Shown here in pieces: positions 1 to 5,061 of a stretch of DNA of 5,093 nucleotides. Every line of letters starts with the position of its first letter. Position 1 is the stretch's first letter. The notes beneath the pieces are model-generated. The model was not told where the DNA came from and did not search any database. It saw only the letters and a program-made list of their open reading frames with translations. Made by a program: the position numbers and the translations under genes. This DNA is from an uncultured Solobacterium sp. (GTDB lineage: Bacteria > Bacillota_I > Bacilli_A > Erysipelotrichales > Erysipelotrichaceae), in contig CALBKL010000043.1 in NCBI GenBank assembly GCA_937895985.1, forward strand, positions 1 through 5,093. The letters are read 5' to 3'.

Positions 1-358
1 CATATGGCTTTCCTGCCGCAACACCACTCGCTAGAATGACGGAAGTTGCCTCAACCATTTCACTGTTATTTAACTGTAACGCGAAGTACTCACCCATCGC
101 ATACACATTTGAGACCTTCTCTTCTGTAATCGAGATTCCAAGTTCATCCAACTGCTGTTGGAATACATTAGCCATCTCTACACCTGTTTTAGATGGTAAA
201 CCCAAGTAGTTTAAAATTGGGTGTTTTACCACCTGCATTTTTTGGCTCAAGCCCTTTGAACCAAATAAGATAATATTTTTATTACGTACCTTCGCGGTAA
301 TGGCTGCCTCTAATCCTGCTGGACCAGTACCGATAATTGCTATATCATAACGTGTCAT
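1..358 (-). CDS. NAD(P)/FAD-dependent oxidoreductase, thioredoxin-reductase superfamily (partial, N-terminal 119 residues)
   Basis: Read on the minus strand, the protein begins MTRYDIAIIGTGPAGLEAA, a classical FAD-binding Rossmann strand with the GxGxxG motif at residues 10-15. The segment NYLGLPSKTGVEMANVF, followed by DELGI, matches thioredoxin-reductase-like flavoproteins, and VILASGV near the window edge corresponds to their ATG motif. Such proteins move electrons from NAD(P)H through FAD in the cytoplasm. The second strand ends in ILFGS instead of the usual acidic residue, and the GGQ motif of classical TrxB is not seen. This therefore looks like a TrxB-related side family whose electron acceptor cannot be named. 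The redox-active Cys pair, if present, lies outside the window. The start is at 358, with AAGGAG at 366-371 and a 7-nt spacer. An in-frame ATG immediately upstream (359-361) is possible but has only 4 nt of spacing. It is transcribed divergently from asnA. Confidence 0.88.
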   Translation of the reverse strand, partial: MTRYDIAIIGTGPAGLEAAITAKVRNKNIILFGSKGLSQKMQVVKHPILNYLGLPSKTGVEMANVFQQQLDELGISITEEKVSNVYAMGEYFALQLNNSEMVEATSVILASGVAAGKPY

Positions 359-382
359 CATTACACTCCTTAATCGTGTTAT

Positions 383-411
383 ATTGTATGAAAGATAATT
401 GAATTTTTCAA
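383..411 (-). promoter_or_regulatory. Sigma-A-type promoter of the oxidoreductase gene
   Basis: On the minus strand TTGAAA (406-411) and TACAAT (383-388) are separated by exactly 17 nt, close to the TTGACA/TATAAT consensus. The -10 lies just upstream of the AAGGAG ribosome binding site at 366-371, which implies a leader of roughly 20 nt. No operator-like dyad is seen around it. Confidence 0.75.
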
Positions 412-514
412 GGAATATACACACCACCGCATGTATGCATGGCATCTCACTAATTCCATTCGCAAAAAGCCATCAAATTACATGATTTCTCTCTATCTCA
501 AGTTCTTCATTCTG

Positions 515-523
515 TGTTAAAAT
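515..523 (+). promoter_or_regulatory. Extended -10 promoter of asnA
   Basis: TGTTAAAAT combines a TG dinucleotide (515-516) with the -10 hexamer TAAAAT (518-523), the arrangement of extended -10 promoters that tolerate a poor -35. At a 17-nt spacing the -35 position reads ATCTCA, matching the consensus at only three of six positions. The predicted transcript starts about 15-20 nt before the ATG, too short a leader for a T-box or other leader riboswitch. Confidence 0.55.
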
Positions 524-535
524 TAAACGCACTAT

Positions 536-543
536 GAGGTGAT
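536..543 (+). promoter_or_regulatory. Ribosome binding site of asnA
   Basis: GAGGTGAT is an eight-base match to the anti-Shine-Dalgarno complement and sits 3 nt (5 nt counted from GAGGTG) before the ATG at 547, fixing that start codon. Confidence 0.8.
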
Positions 544-546
544 GTT

Positions 547-1557
547 ATGCAATTAGTAATACCTAAAGACTATGATCCTATTCTTGATGTGAGACAAACA
601 CAAGAAGCCATCAAATATATTCGCGATACTTTCCAAAAGGAGTTTGGAAGAGAAATGCACCTATCTAGAATCTCTGCTCCATTATTCGTTCCAAAGAGTA
701 CTGGTTTGAACGATAACCTAAATGGTATAGAGCGTCCTGTATCATTCGATATTGCAGAGATGCCAAACGAAACAATTGAAGTTGTACAATCTCTTGCCAA
801 GTGGAAACGTTTCGCACTTAAGAAATATAACTTTGCTGTTCATGATGGATTATATACAAATATGAATGCAATTCGTCGTGATGAAGAACTAGATAACTTA
901 CACTCTGTTTACGTAGACCAATGGGACTGGGAAAAAGTCATCACGAAAGAAGAACGTACAGAAGCGATGCTAGAGGAAACAGTACGTACAATCTTCAAAG
1001 TCATCAAACACATGGAACATGAAATCTGGTATAAATACCCACACGCAGTATGTCATCTCGCAAATGATGTATTCTTCATCGATTCTCAAGAATTAGAAGA
1101 CATGTACCCAGATCTTTCGCCAAAAGAACGTGAAGACGCAATCACAAAAGAAAAGAAATGTGTCTTCATCAAACGAATTGGACACGCTTTGAAGCATAGC
1201 GGAAAACCACATGATGGACGTGCACCTGACTATGATGACTGGAACCTCAATGGAGATTTATTCTTCTGGTTACCATCCCTAGAACGTGCATTAGAAATCT
1301 CTAGCATGGGTATTCGTGTCGATGAAAACTCCATCGTAGAACAATGCCGTATCCGCAATGCGGAAGAACGTCTACAGTATCCATATCACCAAATGATTCA
1401 AAAATGCGAACTTCCATATACTATTGGTGGCGGTATTGGTCAATCCAGATTGTGCATGTTACTGCTGAATAAAGCTCATGTCGGTGAAGTACAAGCATCC
1501 ATCTGGCCACAAGATATGGTCGATGAATGCGAAGCACACCAAATTCATTTACTCTAA
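547..1557 (+). CDS. asnA: Aspartate--ammonia ligase (asparagine synthetase A)
   Basis: This 336-residue cytoplasmic enzyme makes asparagine from aspartate, ammonia and ATP via an aspartyl-adenylate. It shares the class II aminoacyl-tRNA-synthetase fold with AspRS/AsnRS. Diagnostic AsnA segments are all intact: SLAKWKR (82-88), [13 protein letters not shown] followed by [14 protein letters not shown] (101-131), RAPDYDDW (225-232), LNGDLFFW (234-241), SSMGIRVD (252-259) and the motif-3-like [14 protein letters not shown] (294-307). Compared with the remembered E. coli protein, the loop between RAPDYDDW and LNGD is about ten residues shorter; overall length is normal (about 330). The start is fixed by a strong RBS. 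The gene has its own promoter and terminator, so it is probably monocistronic. No T-box leader is visible. Confidence 0.98.
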   Translation: MQLVIPKDYDPILDVRQTQEAIKYIRDTFQKEFGREMHLSRISAPLFVPKSTGLNDNLNGIERPVSFDIAEMPNETIEVVQSLAKWKRFALKKYNFAVHDGLYTNMNAIRRDEELDNLHSVYVDQWDWEKVITKEERTEAMLEETVRTIFKVIKHMEHEIWYKYPHAVCHLANDVFFIDSQELEDMYPDLSPKEREDAITKEKKCVFIKRIGHALKHSGKPHDGRAPDYDDWNLNGDLFFWLPSLERALEISSMGIRVDENSIVEQCRIRNAEERLQYPYHQMIQKCELPYTIGGGIGQSRLCMLLLNKAHVGEVQASIWPQDMVDECEAHQIHLL

Positions 1558-1583
1558 TATACTCCAAACGGAGTATATTTTTT
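1556..1583 (+). terminator. Intrinsic terminator of asnA
   Basis: A perfect 10-bp stem (1556-1565 with 1570-1579) closes a 4-nt AAAC loop and runs into six T residues (1578-1583). The upstream arm uses the last two bases of the asnA stop codon. It isolates asnA from the PadR operon, whose promoter starts about 12 nt later. Confidence 0.9.
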
Positions 1584-1585
1584 CG

Positions 1586-1614
1586 CATACTATATTGCAT
1601 TACATAATAGTATG
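1586..1614 (+). promoter_or_regulatory. Candidate PadR operator (inverted repeat across the -35 region)
   Basis: CATACTAT (1586-1593) and ATAGTATG (1607-1614) form a perfect 8-bp inverted repeat with 13 nt between the arms, so arm centres are 21 bp apart, or two helical turns on the same DNA face. The left arm touches the -35 and the right arm lies in the spacer. A second small dyad, ACATA-ATAG-TATGT (1602-1615), overlaps it. The position suits autorepression by a dimeric PadR protein, which is common in the family. Assignment to this PadR is inference. Confidence 0.5.
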
Positions 1615-1623
1615 TGTTATATT
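1595..1623 (+). promoter_or_regulatory. Promoter of the padR / HAAS-DUF4097 operon
   Basis: TTGCAT (1595-1600) and TATATT (1618-1623) are 17 nt apart, and TG at 1615-1616 also gives an extended -10. The expected transcription start is near 1630, just before the RBS. The promoter is strong on paper and overlaps the inverted repeat described separately, as expected for a repressible promoter. Confidence 0.75.
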
Positions 1624-1631
1624 CTACTTGC

Positions 1632-1638
1632 AAGGAGG
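1632..1638 (+). promoter_or_regulatory. Ribosome binding site of the padR-family gene
   Basis: AAGGAGG lies 7 nt before the ATG at 1646. It decides this start against an in-frame ATG at 1478, which would run back through the terminator and into asnA. Confidence 0.85.
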
Positions 1639-1645
1639 AAAAATA

Positions 1646-1948
1646 ATGGATGCACAATTTAAAAAAGGTGTTTTAGAATTATGCGTTCTTTCGAAGTTAG
1701 TAAAAGATGACAAGTATGGATACGAACTAACTGAAGATATTTCCCAAGAAATGTCCGTCACTGCCGGTACATTATATTTAATTTTAAAAAGACTGAAAGA
1801 TAATGGTTATCTTGAGACCTATCTTGTCGAGTCATCCGGTGGCCCAGCTAGAAAATACTATCATTTAACAGAAGAAGGAAAACTTTATCAACAACAACAG
1901 AAAGAAGAATGGATTACATTCGTTCAAAAGGTGGAAAAACTGATATGA
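1646..1948 (+). CDS. PadR-family winged-helix transcriptional regulator
   Basis: This is a 100-residue protein, typical of the short PadR class with one winged-helix domain and a brief C-terminal dimerisation helix. Family hallmarks are GVLELCVLSKL (8-18), YGYEL (24-28), GTLY (41-44), LKRLKDNGYLE (47-57), GGPARKYYHLTEEG (65-78) and the C-terminal W89. The family normally has LYP followed by a short hydrophobic stretch; here Pro is replaced by Leu (TLYLIL). PadR proteins usually repress their own operon and respond to ligands or envelope stress. The effector cannot be told from sequence. The stop overlaps the next start (ATGA, 1945-1948), so the two genes are co-transcribed and probably translationally coupled. 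A dyad over the promoter suggests autoregulation. Confidence 0.95.
   Translation: MDAQFKKGVLELCVLSKLVKDDKYGYELTEDISQEMSVTAGTLYLILKRLKDNGYLETYLVESSGGPARKYYHLTEEGKLYQQQQKEEWITFVQKVEKLI
1928..1934 (+). promoter_or_regulatory. Ribosome binding site of the HAAS-DUF4097 gene, inside padR
   Basis: AAGGTGG lies within the last codons of the regulator gene, 10 nt before the ATG at 1945. It supports that start rather than an in-frame ATG at 1909, which would add 12 residues ahead of the conserved HAAS start and has a larger overlap with padR. Confidence 0.65.
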
Positions 1949-3159
1949 CAAAAAATGAATACTTAGCAGCTTTAAATCAAGCACTCGCAAACTACTCGCC
2001 AAGTTTTAAAAAAGATATTCTCGATGCTTTTGAAGCACACTTTCAAGAAGGAATTAGCGAAGGTAGAAGCGAAGAAGAAATCATGAACGATCTCGGTACA
2101 ATCGATGATGTAATTGAGAATATCCACATGATGGGTGGAGAAAAAGAAACTGTTCATAAAGAACAGAAAAACAAAGACTACGAAGTCTTAAAAGAAGGAT
2201 TATCTACAGCCTTCCATGCATTTACACGTATCGCAGATGAAGCACTTGGCCATGCAAAAAACTTTACAGTTAATATTGACCGTAAGAAGAATACAGCGCA
2301 GTACTATTCAGACCCTCAGACTGAAACACTTCCAGATTCTATCGCTCACTTAGTGATTCACAGCGAGACATTAATGTCATCCTTGGATATATCTCTAGAA
2401 AAAGGAAATGAACTCCGCTATGAATTTACCCAGTCACAAAGTATCTTTAGAAATCCTACAACTGATGGAATTCGTTGTGAAATAAATGATACAACTGCTA
2501 CGATTCTTGTGTCTGGTAGTGGTGACTTGACTGTAAAAATCCCATCTAATGTTTCAACAATCACAATGGAAGCACCTGCTGGGGATGTAGATATCAACGA
2601 TATCAAACTTGATGAATTTAACTGTCACAACAAATCTGGAGATGTTTCTATTAGCCGCGTTGAAATGAAACGTGCTGACTTTACGATGTTAGCAGGTGAC
2701 TTAGATGTCTCTGATTCCAACTTCGACGAAATTAGCATGAAGCTATCTGCTGGTGATGTGGACTTAACAAATACAACAGGTAATCTATATGCCAATATCG
2801 CAGCTGGTGATATTGATATTCAAAAACACGCCGCCAATGTCATTCAACTCTCCGCAGCTGCAGGCGATATCGATATGGAAGTATCCTCTCCTATCATCGA
2901 AGTAAAAACAACTGCAGGTGACATTGATTTAGATGTTCATGGAGAAATTCAGAATATCCAAGTCACATCTACTGCTGGCGATATTGATATGACAACAGAA
3001 ACAAAAGACTACCGCGCAAGTCTCTCCACAAACTTCGGAGATATTGACTTTGACGATGATTTACCATACCAAAAGCTCCGCCATAAAAAATATATTGTCG
3101 GTGATGGAAAAGGTGAAATTGTCATCAAAACAAATGCTGGCGATATCGACTTTCACTAA
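1945..3159 (+). CDS. HAAS domain - DUF4097 (beta-solenoid, GDID-repeat) fusion protein
   Basis: The product is 404 residues. Residues 1-60 form a HAAS-type (DUF1700-like) helical domain: MTKNEYLAALNQAL, then FEAHFQEGISEGRSEEEI and LGTIDDVIENI. Such domains typically pair with PadR regulators. Residues 65-115 are a charged linker plus a likely amphipathic helix (about 80-106). From about 130 the protein becomes DUF4097-like: short beta strands with GD[IVL]D-type turns at Gly 193, 213, 232, 251, 270, 288, 307, 325, 345, 365 and 399, mostly 18-20 residues apart, consistent with stacked solenoid coils. I see no signal peptide and no transmembrane segment, unlike many HAAS proteins, so it is probably cytoplasmic or peripherally membrane-bound. 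No catalytic motif is visible. Function is unknown; an envelope-stress sensing or scaffolding role together with PadR is inference. It is the second gene of the operon, with an ATGA overlap. Confidence 0.88.
   Translation: MTKNEYLAALNQALANYSPSFKKDILDAFEAHFQEGISEGRSEEEIMNDLGTIDDVIENIHMMGGEKETVHKEQKNKDYEVLKEGLSTAFHAFTRIADEALGHAKNFTVNIDRKKNTAQYYSDPQTETLPDSIAHLVIHSETLMSSLDISLEKGNELRYEFTQSQSIFRNPTTDGIRCEINDTTATILVSGSGDLTVKIPSNVSTITMEAPAGDVDINDIKLDEFNCHNKSGDVSISRVEMKRADFTMLAGDLDVSDSNFDEISMKLSAGDVDLTNTTGNLYANIAAGDIDIQKHAANVIQLSAAAGDIDMEVSSPIIEVKTTAGDIDLDVHGEIQNIQVTSTAGDIDMTTETKDYRASLSTNFGDIDFDDDLPYQKLRHKKYIVGDGKGEIVIKTNAGDIDFH
2521..3156 (+). repeat. Protein-level tandem repeat, period about 19 residues, [A/S]GD[IVL]D
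   Basis: Eleven GD-containing turns and one degenerate copy (TGNLYA, about residue 279) recur within residues 193-404 of the DUF4097 protein. Spacing between consecutive Gly residues is mostly 18-20. The DNA copies use different synonymous codons (for example GCT GGG GAT GTA GAT against GCA GGC GAT ATC GAT), so this is an old, structurally constrained repeat rather than a recent tandem duplication. The last copy ends one residue before the C-terminus. Confidence 0.85.
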
Positions 3160-3183
3160 CAGCCTACTCTAGGCTGTTTTTTT
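3158..3183 (+). terminator. Intrinsic terminator of the padR operon
   Basis: ACAGCCTA (3159-3166) pairs with TAGGCTGT (3170-3177) around a CTC loop, extendable by one A-T pair, and is followed by seven T residues (3177-3183). The upstream arm starts within the stop codon. It separates the operon from the adhesin gene. Confidence 0.9.
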
Positions 3184-3232
3184 ATTTGTTGATATATACA
3201 TAAACAAAAAAGAAATCTTAAGGAATACTTTA

Positions 3233-3247
3233 AAATTGTCACAATTT
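3233..3247. promoter_or_regulatory. Perfect 15-bp palindrome, candidate operator for the adhesin gene
   Basis: AAATTGT-C-ACAATTT is a perfect odd palindrome (7-bp arms, one central base) ending 8 nt before the TATAAT box at 3256, so it occupies the -35 region. A free-standing perfect dyad in this position is typical of a dimeric regulator site. It does not match the CodY, PerR/Fur or Rex consensus as I recall them, and it differs from the inverted repeat ahead of the padR-family gene. The protein that binds it is unknown. Confidence 0.5.
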
Positions 3248-3255
3248 GTTCGGTA

Positions 3256-3261
3256 TATAAT
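3256..3261 (+). promoter_or_regulatory. Consensus -10 box of the adhesin gene
   Basis: TATAAT is a perfect -10 hexamer 57 nt before the adhesin ATG. No matching -35 is found at 16-18 nt; the only TTGTCA (3236-3241) is inside the palindrome and gives a 14-nt spacer, which is too short. There is no TG extension. The promoter may therefore need an activator or be weak without one. Confidence 0.55.
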
Positions 3262-3271
3262 TCACTCGTAC

Positions 3272-3322
3272 ATGGCAAATCTAAACACTGTAGAAATCAT
3301 GGGCGGAAGGAAATATATATGA
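3272..3322 (+). other. Possible 16-codon leader ORF overlapping the adhesin start
   Basis: An open frame from ATG 3272 encodes MANLNTVEIMGGRKYI and stops at TGA 3320-3322, sharing ATGA with the adhesin start at 3319. It begins only a few bases after the predicted transcription start and has no Shine-Dalgarno sequence, so it would need leaderless-like initiation. It could couple translation to the adhesin, but an open frame this short can easily arise by chance. Confidence 0.15.
3307..3311 (+). promoter_or_regulatory. Ribosome binding site of the adhesin gene
   Basis: AAGGA within a purine-rich stretch (GGCGGAAGGAAA, 3302-3313) lies 7 nt before the ATG at 3319. The codons that follow encode a signal peptide, confirming the start. 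Confidence 0.75.
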
Positions 3323-4995
3323 AAAAGAGGAATTATTTCGCTGTAATTTTATCATTTTTAATGACATTAACAGCTCTTATCAGTTGGACTAAAACAAACG
3401 TTATCGCTGATAATGGTCCAAAACAAGTTGATGCGGCAATCACAAACTTTAGATTTATGAATCTATCTAGAACAAATGTTGGAGATATCTACTATACTGA
3501 TAACTTCTACTTTAACTTAGATTGGGCAACTAATAATACAGGCGCAACATTAAAAGCAGGTGACTACTTCACAATTGATCTGCCTGATACAGTTATGTTC
3601 TCAGCAGACTCAAGTCCTGTCGACTTTGACCTCTATGACCAGGATGGATCAGGAGCAGTAATCGCAAGAGCACATATCACTCCAGGTACAACTGGCGCAA
3701 CCGCAAAAGTAGTATTCACAGACTGGGTTGATAATCGCTACAACGTTAATGGTAATATTCAACTATCTGCTAGATTTGATTTAACAAGGGTTCCTATTAA
3801 TCAATCTAGTTCATTCACTATTACTGTTAATGCAGGACAACCTAATACATCATCTTCAACGGGTTCCGTCAATGTTGATGGGCCACAGATTTTAAATAAT
3901 GAAACGCTACATAAATTTGCTTGGTATGACACAACCAACCCAAATATCGCAAACTGGGAAATTCGCATCAACCATAGACAAGCAATACTACCAAATGCAA
4001 TTATCCACGATACCATCGTTGGCTCTAACGAAAGAATTTTACCAAATACAATTCGCTTATTTACAGTTCAGATGGATCAATATGGTAATGATATTACCGG
4101 AACATCAACACCAGTTAACTTAGCAGGAAAACTAACAATGTCTGATAACGACCAGACATTTACAATCAATGTTGGAAATATTAATGGGGAACAGTATCGT
4201 CTCACTTATCAATCTACATACACAGAAGGTACTGATTTAAACAACACCCTCACATTAACATCTAATGGTCAAACTTATGATTTTGATGCACACTTTACAA
4301 GAGCTTACTCTGGAGGTTCTGGTTCAGGTGACCTCGCACACAAAATCAAATTAACAAAAGTTGACGAAGACGATAACTCAATCACTTTAGCTAACGCAGT
4401 ATTTACAGTTACACAACCAGATGGTACAACATTTAATCTAACAACAGGCGCAGATGGTACTGTTACTTCTGAAGCTTTAGTACAAGGTACTTATAAAGTA
4501 AAAGAGACAACCGCTCCTGCTGGTTATGAATTAAATAACACAGAATATACATTACAAGTAACAGCTACGGATGGTGCGTTACAAACCATCTCCGACAAAC
4601 CAACCAAGACAAATATCTCTGTCACAAAGACATGGGTAGGTCCAAAAGCAGGTCCTATCACAGTTCACTTATTCGCTAATGGAACAGATACAGGTACAAC
4701 TCTAACATTAGATGATACAAATAACTGGACAGCTAGTTTCACTAATGTACGTAAGTACGATCAAAGCGGTACAGAGATCCAATACACGATTAGTGAAGAT
4801 ACTGTTAATGGTTATGACGCCACAATCACCGGCAATCAAACAACAGGCTTCACCATCACAAACACAGAGCGACCACAGAATCCTACTACACCAAAGACAA
4901 GCGATTCTACAAATATCTATCTCTACATTGGAATGATGTTCGTTGGCATTATCGCTAGCGGTTACCTCTTCTCAAAGAGAAAATCATATAGATAG
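3319..4995 (+). CDS. Cell-wall-anchored MSCRAMM-like adhesin (Cna-A head, SpaA and Cna_B stalk domains)
   Basis: The product is 558 residues. It has a signal peptide (residues 1-30: MKKR, then a hydrophobic core, with likely cleavage after NVIA). A two-part adhesive head follows: an Ig-like N2-type domain (about 36-185) and a collagen-binding Cna-A-type N3 domain (about 190-325) starting LHKFAWYDTTNPNIANWEIRIN. A Gly/Ser hinge (SGGSGSG, 331-337) leads to an SpaA-type domain (about 341-426; TAPAGYEL) and a Cna_B domain (about 431-516; FTITNTE). The C-terminus is a sorting signal: TPKTSD (524-529), a hydrophobic span (about 533-550) and a basic tail KRKSYR. Such proteins are exported, joined to peptidoglycan by a sortase, and bind host matrix or other surface ligands. 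The ligand is unknown, and collagen should not be assumed. It is a single-gene unit with its own promoter and terminator; no sortase gene is in view. Confidence 0.92.
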   Translation: MKKRNYFAVILSFLMTLTALISWTKTNVIADNGPKQVDAAITNFRFMNLSRTNVGDIYYTDNFYFNLDWATNNTGATLKAGDYFTIDLPDTVMFSADSSPVDFDLYDQDGSGAVIARAHITPGTTGATAKVVFTDWVDNRYNVNGNIQLSARFDLTRVPINQSSSFTITVNAGQPNTSSSTGSVNVDGPQILNNETLHKFAWYDTTNPNIANWEIRINHRQAILPNAIIHDTIVGSNERILPNTIRLFTVQMDQYGNDITGTSTPVNLAGKLTMSDNDQTFTINVGNINGEQYRLTYQSTYTEGTDLNNTLTLTSNGQTYDFDAHFTRAYSGGSGSGDLAHKIKLTKVDEDDNSITLANAVFTVTQPDGTTFNLTTGADGTVTSEALVQGTYKVKETTAPAGYELNNTEYTLQVTATDGALQTISDKPTKTNISVTKTWVGPKAGPITVHLFANGTDTGTTLTLDDTNNWTASFTNVRKYDQSGTEIQYTISEDTVNGYDATITGNQTTGFTITNTERPQNPTTPKTSDSTNIYLYIGMMFVGIIASGYLFSKRKSYR

Positions 4996-4998
4996 TTT

Positions 4999-5032
4999 AA
5001 AAGCCATCGCAATACACGATGGCTTTTCTTTT
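4999..5032 (+). terminator. Intrinsic terminator of the adhesin gene
   Basis: An 11-bp perfect stem (AAAAGCCATCG 4999-5009 with CGATGGCTTTT 5017-5027) closes a 7-nt loop, with TTTTCTTTT following on the plus strand. The A-rich left flank means it could also act weakly on the minus strand. Confidence 0.88.
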
Positions 5033-5036
5033 GCAC

Positions 5037-5061
5037 AAAAAAACTGGAATTTCTTCCAGTT
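5037..5061 (-). terminator. Intrinsic terminator of the converging minus-strand gene
   Basis: AACTGGAA (5042-5049) pairs with TTCCAGTT (5054-5061) around a 4-nt loop. The A-run at 5037-5043 becomes a seven-base U tail on the minus strand. It directly follows the stop codon of the gene entering from the right edge. Confidence 0.8.

Noticed and set aside
412..546. T-box or amino-acid riboswitch ahead of asnA
   Set aside because: The predicted leader is under 20 nt, and I find no Stem I, T-box sequence or terminator hairpin between the divergent promoters.
570..800. Antisense ORF of 76 codons within asnA
   Set aside because: It lies wholly inside a well-conserved gene, lacks an RBS or recognisable motif, and is explained by codon use of the plus strand.
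1478..1645. Longer PadR ORF (156 aa) starting inside asnA
   Set aside because: The extension crosses the asnA terminator and the operon promoter. A perfect RBS precedes the ATG at 1646, and PadR homology begins there.
1421..1657. Antisense ORF spanning the asnA end and the padR promoter
   Set aside because: It reads through the asnA terminator and the padR-operon promoter, and its translation shows no domain-like pattern.
1909..1944. Earlier start for the HAAS-DUF4097 protein
   Set aside because: The 12 extra residues are not part of the HAAS domain; the ATGA overlap at 1945 with AAGGTGG upstream fits better.
2578..3156. CRISPR-like or recent tandem DNA repeat in the GDID region
   Set aside because: Repeats are periodic at the protein level but use different codons, with no identical spacers or direct DNA repeats; they are coding solenoid repeats.
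3236..3261. TTGTCA / TATAAT as a standard -35/-10 pair
   Set aside because: The spacer is only 14 nt, outside the 16-18 nt range for sigma-A; TTGTCA is better explained as part of the palindrome.
3899..4123. Alternative-frame ORFs in the adhesin gene (also 3801-4016 minus and 4712-4936 plus)
   Set aside because: They overlap the complete adhesin frame, have no RBS, and their translations are low-complexity shadows.
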